Source: Paenibacillus durus ATCC 35681 (GTDB lineage: Bacteria > Bacillota > Bacilli > Paenibacillales > Paenibacillaceae). From it: a stretch of 64,000 bases of DNA. The stretch is from the NCBI RefSeq assembly GCF_000993825.1, contig NZ_CP011114.1, positions 620,001 through 684,000 on the forward strand, in the 5' to 3' direction. The notes beneath the pieces are model-generated. The model saw only the letters and a program-made list of their open reading frames with translations. It did no database searches and had not been told where the DNA came from. Shown in pieces: positions 24,169-33,318 of the stretch (the first letter of the stretch is position 1; every line of letters begins with the position of its first letter). Made by a program: the position numbers and the translations under genes.

Positions 24169-24208
24169 AACGAGAAGCGGCATGCAAGCCGCGCAAGCAG
24201 CGGTCAAC

Positions 24209-24254
24209 AGACCGGTCGCCGAGCAGAAATGCCCGTTGACCGGTCTTTATTTTT
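24209..24254 (+). terminator. Terminator after cysK
   Basis: A nine-bp stem (AGACCGGTC / GACCGGTCT) with a 20-base loop is followed by TTATTTTT. A competing pairing (CGGTCAAC / GTTGACCG) is also possible. Confidence 0.78.
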
Positions 24255-24283
24255 AACTAATAGAAAAAAGCCTGTCCGCTGTA

Positions 24284-24312
24284 TTGACGAAAAGAAACTG
24301 TAAGCGTATACT
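24284..24312 (+). promoter_or_regulatory. Sorbitol operon promoter overlapped by a cre-like site
   Basis: TTGACG (24284-24289) and TATACT (24307-24312) have 17 bp between them, near consensus. A cre-like sequence TGTAAGCGTATACT (24299-24312) matches 12 of 14 CcpA positions and covers the -10 box, which would let CcpA block polymerase directly. Confidence 0.7.
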
Positions 24313-24323
24313 AAAGCCACAAA

Positions 24324-24356
24324 GCACAAATGATAAAATAAAATGCACATATGTGC
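24324..24356. promoter_or_regulatory. Probable SorC-family operator
   Basis: A perfect 12-bp palindrome GCACATATGTGC (24345-24356) is preceded by a half-site GCACA (24324-24328) 21 bp away, two helical turns. It lies between the promoter and the regulator gene, where the operon's own SorC-type regulator would be expected to bind. Confidence 0.55.
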
Positions 24357-24387
24357 TAATAATATAAATGGTCTGGAGAGAAAGCCG

Positions 24388-25365
24388 ATGACAATCCTTG
24401 ATGAAGATAGAAGGCTGTTGGCTCAAATCGCTCGAATGTATTACCTCGACGACATGACACAGAGCGAAATTTCAAAGGCGCTGGGCATATATCGCACTTC
24501 GATCAGCCGGCTGCTTAAGAGAGCCCGGGAAGAAGGTGTGGTCCAAATCAAGATTACGGAGGGCACAGGCAAATACGAAATTGAGGAACGTATGGAGAGT
24601 GTATTTCAATTAAAAAGGGTGATTGTAGTGCCTGCCACCCCTGAATTGTCCGAGGCGGGACGAAAAAAGGCCGTGGCCAGAGCGGGAGCCGAGCTGATGA
24701 AAAATGTAATAGTGGACGGCGATGTCGTAGGATTGGCCTGGGGCACTACCATGGGAAGCCTGATCGGGGAATTTACCAATTGCGAGCAGCGTTCCGCACA
24801 TTTCGTTCCCCTGGTTGGGGGGCCCGGGCCGATGGAAACGAAGTATCATGTCAATGCCATCGTGTACAGCATCGCGAATGACTTCAGAGGAGAAGCGTAT
24901 CTGATTGACGCAGCGGCCGTTGTGGAACGCAAGGAAACGAGAGACGAAATCGTGCAAGCGCATTATTTTCGCAAAATATCCGATCTGTGGGATCGTCTTA
25001 CGGTCGCTGTAGTCGGCATCGGCGCTCCCATCAGCAATTCCAACATGATCTGGACCGGATTTTACGGCGACAAGGAGATTGCCGACCTGAACCGGCATCA
25101 AGCGATCGGCGATATTTGCTCTAGGTTCTACGACTCGGAAGGGAAGTTAATCGAATCCGAATTAACCGAGCGTACGATCGCCATTCCGCTGGAACGGCTT
25201 CGGAACACCCGGTATACAATTGCTCTGGCAGAATCGGCAGAGAAGGCGCCTTCCATTATCGGGGCCATCAAGGGCAAATATATCAACACCTTGGTCACCA
25301 ATGAAGAAACTGCGGTAGAGATGCTCCGCCTGGCGGCGCAGAAGAAACCACAAGCAATGAACTGA
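24388..25365 (+). CDS. SorC-family sugar-responsive transcription regulator
   Basis: A 325-residue regulator with an N-terminal HTH (MTQSEISKALGIYRTSISRL, about residues 25-45) and a C-terminal sugar-phosphate-binding domain (VGLAWGTTMGSLI, then VPLVGGPGPMETKYHVN and ALAESAEKAPSIIGAIKGKY). The start at 24388 has GGAGAG upstream; 15 extra residues in frame before it are not family-like. First gene of the glucitol/sorbitol operon, so it probably senses sorbitol 6-phosphate. Confidence 0.88.
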   Translation: MTILDEDRRLLAQIARMYYLDDMTQSEISKALGIYRTSISRLLKRAREEGVVQIKITEGTGKYEIEERMESVFQLKRVIVVPATPELSEAGRKKAVARAGAELMKNVIVDGDVVGLAWGTTMGSLIGEFTNCEQRSAHFVPLVGGPGPMETKYHVNAIVYSIANDFRGEAYLIDAAAVVERKETRDEIVQAHYFRKISDLWDRLTVAVVGIGAPISNSNMIWTGFYGDKEIADLNRHQAIGDICSRFYDSEGKLIESELTERTIAIPLERLRNTRYTIALAESAEKAPSIIGAIKGKYINTLVTNEETAVEMLRLAAQKKPQAMN

Positions 25366-25381
25366 AGGGGGGTGATTAATC

Positions 25382-25804
25382 ATGGGATTTATCATTATCG
25401 CGATGGCATTGTCATGGCTTTTGCAAAGTGTGCTCGGGTTCCTGCAAATCAGACATTTCAACCGGCATTATACGGAACTGAGGCGGATCGGGCGAGTTGC
25501 CATCGGCAAAAAGGCGGGAAGGTTCAGGGCTGGGACCGTCGTAATGCTCGCAATCGACTCGCAGGGGAAGATTCTTAAAGCGGCTAGGATTCAGGGAGTT
25601 ACGGTCTTTTCTAGAGTGCGATCCTTGAAAGGTCTGGAAGGTAAGCCGCTGCCGAAGCTGGAAGAGGGAGATCTCGCGGGGTTCGACAAGCTGACTAAGG
25701 GCGCTATAAGGGATGCCATAAGCAGCTATAAGATTATTTCAAATGGAGGTGAACTGAAACTTAAGAAGACCTGGATCGAAAGACTAATACCGGCGAAAAA
25801 ATAA
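25382..25804 (+). CDS. gutM: GutM-type glucitol operon activator protein
   Basis: A 140-residue protein with one N-terminal membrane segment ([20 protein letters not shown]) followed by a basic cytoplasmic part with [18 protein letters not shown] and [15 protein letters not shown]. This matches the SrlM/GutM family, an accessory activator encoded in glucitol operons. GGGGGTGA precedes the ATG. Position between the regulator and PTS genes agrees. The mechanism is unclear even in characterised homologues. Confidence 0.85.
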   Translation: MGFIIIAMALSWLLQSVLGFLQIRHFNRHYTELRRIGRVAIGKKAGRFRAGTVVMLAIDSQGKILKAARIQGVTVFSRVRSLKGLEGKPLPKLEEGDLAGFDKLTKGAIRDAISSYKIISNGGELKLKKTWIERLIPAKK

Positions 25805-25821
25805 CAAAATGGGGTGAAAGT

Positions 25822-26367
25822 ATGGAAATTGTAACAAACCTGGCCAACGGCTTTATGAATCTGTTCAGGCAGGGAGGCGTGACCTTTACCAATCTGGTTA
25901 CAGGAATTGTCCCGCTGCTGATTATGCTGTTGGTGGCTATGAATGCACTGATTCAACTGATCGGCCAGGAACGGGTGGAGCGAGTCGCAAGAAAATCAGC
26001 AAAAAATCCCTTTACGCGCTATTTTATCCTTCCGATTGTAGGCACTTTTATTCTTGCCAATCCGATGACCCTCTCGCTGGGAAGATTCCTGCCCGAGAAA
26101 TACAAACCAAGTTACTATGCCGCCGCCTCTTATTCCTGCCACACGCATAACGGATTGTTCCCGCATGTGAATCCCGGAGAACTGTTCGTATTCCTTGGAA
26201 TCGCGGCTGGCATCACTACACTGGGCCTCAACACGACAGAACTGGCGCTGCGGTACTTCCTGGTAGGGATTGTAACGAACTTTTTTAGAGGCTGGGTAAC
26301 CGATCTTACCACTTCCATCGTCGAGAAGCAGCAGAAAGTAAAACTGAAAGAAACCATTAATTTGTAG
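25822..26367 (+). CDS. srlA: Glucitol/sorbitol PTS component IIC (IIC2, SrlA)
   Basis: A 181-residue membrane subunit of the glucitol permease, which is split across two proteins in this PTS family. It shows [20 protein letters not shown] near the start, the [20 protein letters not shown] signature and several hydrophobic spans. Together with SrlE it forms the transport channel. Co-transcribed: 17 bp after gutM and 12 bp before srlE. Confidence 0.92.
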   Translation: MEIVTNLANGFMNLFRQGGVTFTNLVTGIVPLLIMLLVAMNALIQLIGQERVERVARKSAKNPFTRYFILPIVGTFILANPMTLSLGRFLPEKYKPSYYAAASYSCHTHNGLFPHVNPGELFVFLGIAAGITTLGLNTTELALRYFLVGIVTNFFRGWVTDLTTSIVEKQQKVKLKETINL

Positions 26368-26379
26368 GAGGTGGGAAAT

Positions 26380-27384
26380 TTGAGTCATTACAATGCGGTT
26401 ATTATCAAAGCGGGAACAGGCGGGTTTGGTGGTCCGCTCATTATCAGGCCGACTGAGGAAAAAAATAAGGTGGTCTACATAACGGGGGGAACGAAACCGG
26501 ATATTGCCGACCACATCGCGGAGCTTACCGGGGCCGAACTGGTAGACGGCTTTAAAACAAGCGTGCCGGAAAAGGAAATCGCCTGCGTGATCATCGACTG
26601 TGGAGGGACACTGCGCTGCGGCGTGTACCCGCAAAAAGGGATTTTAACCATTAATGTGCTCCCGACGGGGAAAAGCGGACCGCTGGCAAAGCATATTACC
26701 GAGGATATTTATGTATCCGGAGTGAAGGTTTCGGACATTGAGCCGTATGAAGGTGCTGCAACACCCCATACAGCCCAGCCCGAAAAAAGTGATACAGAAA
26801 TAAAAACCCAACCTAAGTATAGCGCAAACCAAAAAATAAGTGAACAGCAAAAGCCGAAAGGCTTGCTGGCACGGGTCGGCATGACAATGGGCTCCATTGT
26901 AAGCGTATTCTATCAGGCGGGACGGGAAGCGATAGATACGGTCATCCGAACTATTCTGCCATTCATGGCTTTCGTGGCTATGCTGATCGGCATTATTAAC
27001 GCCTCTGGAATCGGCGACGTATTCGCCAAATTTCTCTCGCCGTTCGCGGGCTCGCTGCCTGGCTTGCTCCTGATCTCGCTGGTATGCTCTTTTCCGTTGC
27101 TGTCTCCTTTTTTGGGACCGGGTTCGGTTATCGCGCAAGTTGTCGGCACCCTGATCGGAGTGGAAATCGGTAAAGGAAATATCCCGCCACATCTGGCGCT
27201 GCCCGCCCTGTTCGCCATCAATTCCCAGGCTGCCGCCGATTTCGTTCCCGTGGGACTGGGACTGGCGGAGGCTGAGGTGGAGACGATCGAGGTAGGTGTG
27301 CCAGCCGTATTGTACGGCCGGTTTCTTACCGGGGCGCCCACGGTCTTTATCGCTTGGTTGGCAAGCTTCGGCTTGTACAGTTAA
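26380..27384 (+). CDS. srlE: Glucitol/sorbitol PTS component IIBC (SrlE), TTG start
   Basis: A 334-residue protein with an N-terminal IIB domain ([20 protein letters not shown]; the IIB phospho-Cys is probably that of [10 protein letters not shown]) and a C-terminal membrane domain (about residues 165-330, with [20 protein letters not shown] and [20 protein letters not shown]). The TTG at 26380 lies eight bases after AGGAGG; an upstream GTG overlaps that ribosome site and is less likely. A polar linker rich in Gln and Lys joins the two domains. Confidence 0.9.
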   Translation: MSHYNAVIIKAGTGGFGGPLIIRPTEEKNKVVYITGGTKPDIADHIAELTGAELVDGFKTSVPEKEIACVIIDCGGTLRCGVYPQKGILTINVLPTGKSGPLAKHITEDIYVSGVKVSDIEPYEGAATPHTAQPEKSDTEIKTQPKYSANQKISEQQKPKGLLARVGMTMGSIVSVFYQAGREAIDTVIRTILPFMAFVAMLIGIINASGIGDVFAKFLSPFAGSLPGLLLISLVCSFPLLSPFLGPGSVIAQVVGTLIGVEIGKGNIPPHLALPALFAINSQAAADFVPVGLGLAEAEVETIEVGVPAVLYGRFLTGAPTVFIAWLASFGLYS

Positions 27385-27407
27385 TGTTCTGAATGGAGGA
27401 CTTTGTT

Positions 27408-27773
27408 ATGCAAACCATTTATCAAACCCGAATTACGCAGATCGGTTCGTCGGTGTTTGATTTTATAGAAGATAAAATCTTTGTGCTGTTCGGTGAGAAC
27501 GCGCCTTCGGATGTAGCGGATTATTGTATTCTGATCCATGTTAACGATGTGGAAGGCGAAATCGAAAAGGGAGATGTTCTGCTCCTGGATGGCATCGAGT
27601 ATATGATCACTTCGGTCGGAAACAAAGTGGCCAGAAATTTAAAGCTGCTCGGGCATATCACCCTTCAGTTTGACGGAAGAGAAATGGAAGGGCTGCCCGG
27701 CACGCTGTATTTGGAGAACAAGGATTTTCATAAACCGGGAATCGGCGGCGAAATAAAAATTATTAGAAAATAA
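27408..27773 (+). CDS. srlB: Glucitol/sorbitol PTS component IIA (SrlB)
   Basis: A 121-residue soluble phosphocarrier that passes phosphate from HPr to the IIB domain of SrlE. It shows the family pattern (TRITQIGSSVFDFIEDKIFV, then FGENAPSDVADYCILIH, where the His is the likely phosphorylation site, and GHITLQFDG near the end). The ATG at 27408 follows TGGAGGA at a good distance; an earlier in-frame ATG lies inside that site. Confidence 0.9.
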   Translation: MQTIYQTRITQIGSSVFDFIEDKIFVLFGENAPSDVADYCILIHVNDVEGEIEKGDVLLLDGIEYMITSVGNKVARNLKLLGHITLQFDGREMEGLPGTLYLENKDFHKPGIGGEIKIIRK

Positions 27774-27801
27774 AAAGATCGATAAAGGAGTGCTAAGAGA
27801 T

Positions 27802-28581
27802 ATGAGTCAACGTAAAGTAGCAATAGTTGCCGGCGGAGGCCAAAGTTTGGGAGAAGCGCTTTGCTATCGTCTCGCTGACGAAGGTTATAATATTGTTGTG
27901 GCTGATTTAAATGGTGAACATGCGGGGAGCGTAGCTCGGACCGTTGAGGAACACCATGAACAAAAAGCGCTGGGTGTAGCGGTAAATTTCATTCAAGAAC
28001 ACGAAGTAATTGAGATGGTGAATAAGGCAACTAAAGCCTTTGGGCGCATTGATCTGCTGGTTTATGTGGCGGGTGTCGCCAAGAGCCGTAAAATTACCGA
28101 CTTTGGCCTGGAAGATTGGAATTTAACCGTCGACGTAAATCTCACCGGATACTTTTTGTGCGCAAGAGAAGTGTCGCGAGTCATGATCGGGCAGGGCGGT
28201 GGAAATATCATCCAAATCAATTCGAAATCAGGGAAGGTCGGCAGCAAGCATAATTCGGCCTATTCCGCCTCCAAATTCGGAGGGGTGGGGCTGACGCAAA
28301 GTCTGGCGCTTGATCTGGCGGAGCACAATATTCGTGTCAACTCGATTATGCCGGGCAATCTGCTGAAATCGCCGATGTTCCAGAGCCTTATTCCCCAATA
28401 TGCCCAAAAGCTTGGCATCAAACCGGAAGAGGTGGAGCAGGTATATACGGATAAAGTGCCGCTGAAGCGGGGCTGCACATATGACGATATCGCCAATGCC
28501 GTTATCTTTTACGCTTCCGACAAAGCGTCTTACATGACGGGACAATCCATTAACGTAACGGGTGGACAGGTCATGCACTAA
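27802..28581 (+). CDS. srlD: Sorbitol-6-phosphate 2-dehydrogenase
   Basis: Oxidises sorbitol 6-phosphate to fructose 6-phosphate with NAD, linking the PTS to glycolysis. The 259-residue short-chain dehydrogenase has the nucleotide motif AGGGQSLGEALC, the conserved NxAG-like YVAGVAKS, catalytic Ser in INSKSGKVGS, and YSASKFG (Tyr-x-x-x-Lys). The length equals that of E. coli SrlD. Last gene of the operon, followed by a terminator. Confidence 0.93.
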   Translation: MSQRKVAIVAGGGQSLGEALCYRLADEGYNIVVADLNGEHAGSVARTVEEHHEQKALGVAVNFIQEHEVIEMVNKATKAFGRIDLLVYVAGVAKSRKITDFGLEDWNLTVDVNLTGYFLCAREVSRVMIGQGGGNIIQINSKSGKVGSKHNSAYSASKFGGVGLTQSLALDLAEHNIRVNSIMPGNLLKSPMFQSLIPQYAQKLGIKPEEVEQVYTDKVPLKRGCTYDDIANAVIFYASDKASYMTGQSINVTGGQVMH

Positions 28582-28620
28582 CCGGGGAGTGCCTCCAGAA
28601 CGAATGCAGGTGGTAAAACG

Positions 28621-28665
28621 AAAAGGATTGTGCAGAATTTATGATGCTGCGCAATCCTTTTTTCT
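28621..28665 (+). terminator. Terminator of the sorbitol operon
   Basis: A long stem (AAAAGGATTGTGCAG / CTGCGCAATCCTTTT) ends in a T-run. The A-rich 5' arm would also let it serve the convergent gpx gene. Confidence 0.88.
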
Positions 28666-28697
28666 TTTTCCCGGGGGGATACTGGCTGCACCTTTAT

Positions 28698-29177
28698 TCA
28701 ATCCAGCAGAGTCTTAATTTCATCTTCGATGCTTTCGGGCGTCGTCGTCGGGGCAAAGCGTTTCAGCACACGTCCTTCACGGTCAACCAGGAATTTAGTG
28801 AAATTCCACTTTATGCTTTTGGAGCCGAGCGCGCCGGGAGCCTCCTTCGTTAAATATTTGTATAACGGGTGGGCGTTGTCGCCGTTAACCTCGATTTTTG
28901 CATACATTGGAAAAGAGACACCGTAGTTGAGCTGGCAGAACTCCTGGATTTCCTCGCTGCTGCCGGGCTCCTGCGCCGCAAACTGGTTGCTGGGAAAGCC
29001 GAGTACCTCAAAGCCGCGGTCCTTGAATTTTTCGTAGACCTCTTGGAGACCTTTGTATTGAGGGGTGAAGCCGCACTTGCTGGCCGTGTTCACAATAAGC
29101 AGCACCTTGCCTTTATACTTGGATAACGACTCTTCCTGACCGCGCAGAGTATTGGCATGGAAATCATAAACGCTCAT
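28698..29177 (-). CDS. Glutathione-peroxidase-family thiol peroxidase
   Basis: A 159-residue thioredoxin-fold peroxidase (BsaA/GPX type) that reduces hydroperoxides, in Firmicutes probably with thioredoxin. The peroxidatic Cys35 is in [13 protein letters not shown]. The catalytic partners are visible as GFPSNQF (Gln) and [10 protein letters not shown] (Trp and Asn). It is a Cys enzyme, not a selenoprotein. It lacks a signal peptide. Divergent from ohr across a region with an OhrR-like box. Confidence 0.92.
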   Translation of the reverse strand: MSVYDFHANTLRGQEESLSKYKGKVLLIVNTASKCGFTPQYKGLQEVYEKFKDRGFEVLGFPSNQFAAQEPGSSEEIQEFCQLNYGVSFPMYAKIEVNGDNAHPLYKYLTKEAPGALGSKSIKWNFTKFLVDREGRVLKRFAPTTTPESIEDEIKTLLD

Positions 29178-29212
29178 GAATGGGGTCCTCCTCTAAATTA
29201 TAATATATTTAT

Positions 29213-29227
29213 CACAATTTAATTTTA
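29213..29227. promoter_or_regulatory. OhrR-like operator between gpx and ohr
   Basis: CACAATTTAATTTTA matches the OhrR consensus TACAATT-AATTGTA at 12 of 14 positions. A half-site of the PerR type (TTATAAT, 29198-29204) is next to it. This suggests joint peroxide control of the two divergent peroxidases. Confidence 0.4.
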
Positions 29228-29360
29228 AACAATTTAGAATCACAATCAAGTCCTTTGGAGAAAAATTAAAATTTTTTGTAATTTCTCGTTTCAAATCACG
29301 CCTCAAGTTTAATTAATGGTATTGCTAGGGTGAAAATTGGATGATAAAGGAGACGATATT

Positions 29361-29795
29361 ATGAAAGCATTATATACGGCTAGCGCAACGGTTCGCGGAG
29401 GACGTGAAGGCTCATTTGAATCCTCCGACGGTGCATTACAGCATAAACTGAGCATGCCTAAAGAATTGGGTGGTGCGGGAGGAACGGGCACGAATCCCGA
29501 GCAGCTGTTTGCTGCGGGGTACGGCGCCTGCTATGAAAGCGCGCTGGCCTTTATTGCGCGGCAGGAAGGCGTCAAGCTTCAGGATGTGGAGGTTACGTCG
29601 AACGTATCCATCGGCAAAGATGAGAGCGACGGAGGATTCAAGCTGTCCGTACGGCTTGATGTAAAAATGTCGGGTATTGACCATGACAAAGCGAAGGATT
29701 TGGCGAAAAAAGCCCATGATTTCTGTCCGTACTCCAAAGCAACGAGGGGAAATATCGAGGTGGAGCTGAACGTGCTGGAAATGAGCCATCAGTAA
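29361..29795 (+). CDS. ohr: Organic hydroperoxide resistance protein (Ohr)
   Basis: A 144-residue thiol-dependent peroxidase of the OsmC/Ohr family that detoxifies fatty-acid hydroperoxides. Both redox cysteines are present: C57 (GYGACYESAL) and C122 (HDFCPYSKATRG). The N-terminal MKALYTASATVRGGREG is typical of Ohr. The ATG at 29361 has AAAGGAG nine or ten bases upstream. Confidence 0.93.
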   Translation: MKALYTASATVRGGREGSFESSDGALQHKLSMPKELGGAGGTGTNPEQLFAAGYGACYESALAFIARQEGVKLQDVEVTSNVSIGKDESDGGFKLSVRLDVKMSGIDHDKAKDLAKKAHDFCPYSKATRGNIEVELNVLEMSHQ

Positions 29796-29834
29796 CTCTT
29801 AGCTATGCGGACAGCCGAAATTATTGCATAAATA

Positions 29835-29886
29835 AAAGACCCGTTACCGCATTGATGATGTGGAAGCGGGTCTTCTGTGTTTTTCT
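29835..29886. terminator. Bidirectional terminator between ohr and the iron ABC operon
   Basis: The stem AAGACCCG/CGGGTCTT (29835-29874) has T-rich sequence on both sides: TTTTT on the plus strand, TTTTATTT on the minus strand. It lies between convergent genes. Confidence 0.8.
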
Positions 29887-29910
29887 GAACGACTGAAGTT
29901 TAAACCGTTA

Positions 29911-31038
29911 TTACTCTACCGGCGGTTTGCTGTCAATGATTAGCTGCGCTTCGTCATTGGTGAGATCGTAATTCAGGAACTGCTTGTAGAAACTTACGGT
30001 TTCTTGGACGATGTTCAGGTCGGGAAACAGATCGGGATGCAGCGTTTTGGCCGCCCATTGGATTTGCAGCGCGGCTTCTGCGCCGTAACGGTCCCAGAGG
30101 AAAGCGCCGCTCGGGTTGTTATAGACATGGCCGTTCTTAACGGCATTAAGCGTCTTCCATGCGGGATCGTCCATGATGTGGTCGGTATCCGTCAGGCCGC
30201 TGCCGATCATAATATAATCCGGATTCCAGGCAACAATCTGCTCCAGACTTACCGGCTTCATGTTGCCGCTGATCTCTTGAGCGGCATTGACGCCGCCAGC
30301 TACTTCAATCCAGTTCTGGATCATCGTGTCCTTGCCGTCAACCTGAAGCGGCGACAGGGACTGAATATGCAGCACCTTAGGCTTATCCGACTCGGGAATT
30401 TTGGACGTTACAGCCGTTATCTGTTCGAGCTTGCCATCGAGATAGCTGATAAAGGAATCGGCCCGGGTACGCGCATCTTCCCCGAGAATGTCCCCCGTCA
30501 GCCGGAAGCATTCCTTCATCTCGTCGAAATTCGTAAAGTTAAGTGCCACTGTAGGAATCCCGGCATTCTCCAGAGGCTGAATCAGCGGAGAACCGGTTGA
30601 CGCAAAGGCGATATCAGGCTTGTTCTTCAGCACCTCTTCCATCTGCGCTTCGGATTTGGTGAAGGCGGTCACGGCATTTTTCATTTGCGGATTAACTTTG
30701 TACAGCCAAGGAACCGACTTGGGCGTAGAGACGGTGGACACGATTTTGCCGCCGGCTCCAAGAATGGTCACGACTTCATTATGAGCAGGCCAAGCGTCAG
30801 CAATAGTATTGATTTGCGAGGGAATTGTCACCTGGCGTCCGTCTGTGTCCGTAATGGTCTTGCCCGCATCGGTTGCCGTCGAGGAGGCCGCCTGCGGAGA
30901 GGCTGCCGGCGATGCCGCGGTTCTGGTGTCACCGGCATTTGCGTTTGAATTATTGCTCCCGCATCCTGCCAGGACCAGAATTAATGCAAACGATAGTATG
31001 AACGCTACTAAACTTTTTTCCTTGAATCTTCTTTGCAT
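29911..31038 (-). CDS. Iron-siderophore type ABC transporter binding lipoprotein
   Basis: Surface lipoprotein of the FecB/FhuD (type III) binding-protein family, 375 residues. The signal peptide ends in the lipobox LVLAGC, followed by a Ser/Asn/Ala linker. The mature part has TDTDGRQVTIPSQINTIADA and a long central helix, as in heme, siderophore or cobalamin binders. The start at 31038 is set by AGGAGG seven bases upstream. Ligand unknown; siderophore or corrinoid are both possible. Last gene of a permease-ATPase-binding protein operon. Confidence 0.87.
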   Translation of the reverse strand: MQRRFKEKSLVAFILSFALILVLAGCGSNNSNANAGDTRTAASPAASPQAASSTATDAGKTITDTDGRQVTIPSQINTIADAWPAHNEVVTILGAGGKIVSTVSTPKSVPWLYKVNPQMKNAVTAFTKSEAQMEEVLKNKPDIAFASTGSPLIQPLENAGIPTVALNFTNFDEMKECFRLTGDILGEDARTRADSFISYLDGKLEQITAVTSKIPESDKPKVLHIQSLSPLQVDGKDTMIQNWIEVAGGVNAAQEISGNMKPVSLEQIVAWNPDYIMIGSGLTDTDHIMDDPAWKTLNAVKNGHVYNNPSGAFLWDRYGAEAALQIQWAAKTLHPDLFPDLNIVQETVSFYKQFLNYDLTNDEAQLIIDSKPPVE

Positions 31039-31075
31039 GATAGTACCTCCTATAGCTATGAATAATGAAGTTTGG

Positions 31076-31885
31076 TTAAGACAACTCCTCAAGCCTTTGA
31101 CTTCCTGTCCGCATAAGCGGAACGCATGTCTTCACTTGCTGTCCTGTGGCGGCGGTAAGTTCCGCAATCTCGACATCGATACCGTAGGCGGATTTCAAAT
31201 TTTCGGATGTTACCACCTCCTTCACAGACCCTGCTAGGAAAGGAAGCCCGCGGCGCAAGAGCGCCACCCTGTCTGAGCATAGAAAGGCGTGATCCGGAAA
31301 ATGCGACGTCATGACTACCGTCATTCCCCGATTGCTGAGCAGCCGGATTTGTTCCAGCATTCGGATCTGGTTGCCGAAGTCCAGGTTGGATGTCGGCTCG
31401 TCCATTATCAAGATGTCCGGCTGCTGCGCCAGCGCCCGGGCGATCAGGACCATCTGCCGCTCTCCTCCGCTCAGCTCCGTATATACTCGATCCCGCAGAT
31501 AAGTGATCTGAAGCATTTGCAGAGCCTCATCGGCAATGCTCCGGTCTTGGGGGCTCGGTGAGGCGAACAGCCCAAGGTGAGCGGTACGGCCCATGGTGAC
31601 CACATCGATGACGCTGAATGGAAAAGGAGCGCCGTGCGCCTGAGGGACGTAGCCAACGGAACGGGCCAGCATTTGTCTGGACCATCCTTCGGTGCTCTGC
31701 CCATTAATTTTGACTGTTCCCCCTAAGGGCTTCAGAAAAGACAGCAAGGTCTTGAACAAGGTTGTTTTGCCTGCGCCGTTGGGACCGAGCAGACACATAA
31801 TCTCCCCGGCCTGAACCGAAAAGGTAACCCCTTTGACAATCGGCTGACTGCCATATCCGCAGGAGAGATTCTCGACTTCCAGCAT
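31076..31885 (-). CDS. Iron-siderophore type ABC transporter ATPase (FecE-like)
   Basis: A 269-residue ABC ATPase. Walker A is GPNGAGKTT (34-42), the signature is LSGGERQMVLIARALAQ, and Walker B is ILIMDEPTSNLD. The start at 31885 shares its first base with the permease stop (TGATG), so the two genes are translationally coupled; a GTG nine bases earlier is possible but lacks a ribosome site. It also has a C-terminal extension of about 40 residues. Confidence 0.92.
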   Translation of the reverse strand: MLEVENLSCGYGSQPIVKGVTFSVQAGEIMCLLGPNGAGKTTLFKTLLSFLKPLGGTVKINGQSTEGWSRQMLARSVGYVPQAHGAPFPFSVIDVVTMGRTAHLGLFASPSPQDRSIADEALQMLQITYLRDRVYTELSGGERQMVLIARALAQQPDILIMDEPTSNLDFGNQIRMLEQIRLLSNRGMTVVMTSHFPDHAFLCSDRVALLRRGLPFLAGSVKEVVTSENLKSAYGIDVEIAELTAATGQQVKTCVPLMRTGSQRLEELS

Positions 31886-32958
31886 CAGTCCCACCCCCTT
31901 TTTCCAGTAAGGAGCAGCACAATGAAAAAGGGAGCCCCGATCAGGGAAGTCAGGATTCCAAGCGGAATTTCCATAGTGAGTGCGCTGCGGGCAATATCAT
32001 CGACAAGCAGCAGATAGGTCGCGCCATATAGGGCGGAGACGGGCAGCAGCACTTTGTAGTTTGGCCCGACGACCATACGCGAGAGATGGGGCACGATTAG
32101 ACCTACCCAGCCGATCATGCCGCTGACGGATACAGCGGCGGCGGTCAGCAGGGTGGAGCAGATGATGGTAACGATGCGGATTCTGGCCGTATTGACACCA
32201 AGCGATTGGGCTTCCTCCTCGCCAAAAGACAGTACGTTCAGTTTCCAGCGCAGCAGAAGAAGCGGTATCAAACCGATGAATACGAGCGGGGCAAGGATTG
32301 CCAAATCATCCAGTCCGACAAGAGACAAGCCGCCCATCAGCCAAAAGGTGATGGAGGGAAGCTTGTTGTCGGGATCGGCAGCCAGCTTAATAATCGAGGT
32401 GAACGATCCGAACACGGTGGAAATGACGATCCCGGTCAACACCAGGGAAAGCACCGCCCCTCCTCTGCGGCTGACCAGCGATCCGATGGAGTAGGTCAGC
32501 GCCACCGCTCCAATGCCCAGCAGGAAGGACAGCAGCTGAATGCCTCCCGGGCCAAGCGACAGCAGCATCGCAAGCGCTGCGCCGAATCCCGCCCCGGCGG
32601 AGGCGCCCAGAATATCCGGTGACACCATCGGATTACGGAACAAGCCCTGGTACGAAGCTCCGGCGGCAGCCAATGCTCCGCCGACGAGCAGGGCGGCGGC
32701 GATTCGCGGAATGCGCACATTAAACAGGACGGTGCTTACAGAATCCGGTCCCGGGTCGGGCAGTCCGAGCAGGCGGGCCCGGATGATATCCGTCATCTGG
32801 GACAGCGAGACGCTGTAACGTCCGAGCGTAAAGGAGAGGAGCAGCACGGCAATTGGCAGTCCGGCGGTCAGAACGATCCGAATCACCCGTCTGCGTTTGC
32901 CGGAGGAATTTGTCGTTTGACTCAACATTTCGGACGTTTGTGTCATTTTTGCGTTCAT
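31885..32958 (-). CDS. FecCD-family ABC transporter permease
   Basis: A 357-residue permease with a polar N-terminus of about 25 residues and roughly ten membrane spans. FecCD signatures are clear: RIPRIAAALLVGGALAAAGA, GLFRNPMVSPDILGASAGAG, and GMIGWVGLIVPHLSRM. Only one permease gene is present, so it probably acts as a homodimer like BtuC. AAGGAGG lies upstream of the ATG. First gene of the three-gene importer. Confidence 0.93.
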   Translation of the reverse strand: MNAKMTQTSEMLSQTTNSSGKRRRVIRIVLTAGLPIAVLLLSFTLGRYSVSLSQMTDIIRARLLGLPDPGPDSVSTVLFNVRIPRIAAALLVGGALAAAGASYQGLFRNPMVSPDILGASAGAGFGAALAMLLSLGPGGIQLLSFLLGIGAVALTYSIGSLVSRRGGAVLSLVLTGIVISTVFGSFTSIIKLAADPDNKLPSITFWLMGGLSLVGLDDLAILAPLVFIGLIPLLLLRWKLNVLSFGEEEAQSLGVNTARIRIVTIICSTLLTAAAVSVSGMIGWVGLIVPHLSRMVVGPNYKVLLPVSALYGATYLLLVDDIARSALTMEIPLGILTSLIGAPFFIVLLLTGKRGWD

Positions 32959-33318
32959 CCTTCAGCCTCCTTTTTCTGAATATTTCTGAAACCAACTTGA
33001 AAAGCCTAAGTTTTTTTACATTTTGATATAAAAAGATAAATATTGTTATGACATTTAGCATATATTCATTATTTTTATATATAATTAGACATAATTAGAT
33101 CGAAAAAGACAGCGGTTTTCGCGTTCATAGCCATAGCATTCCGGTAGACTTTGATCACAGGCCGATAATCCCGATTTTTTCCTTCATTAACCTCGGCTTT
33201 AAACTCATCCTTGCTTTGGTTGACATCCCCCCTAAAATTCTTTAAGATGTCTAAGTATCTGAGCTTACGGTCATGTACACATTGGATCAGCCAAAATTTA
33301 AAATAATAGGTGATGAAC
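32959..33318. other. Intergenic region, no convincing gene
   Basis: About 360 bp, AT-rich on the importer side. A weak Fur-like element (AGATAAATATTGTTA, 33034-33048; 10 of 14 consensus positions) lies about 80 bp upstream of the permease start, in keeping with an iron transporter. The rest shows short frames on the minus strand without good coding features. I see no RNA element. Confidence 0.35.
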
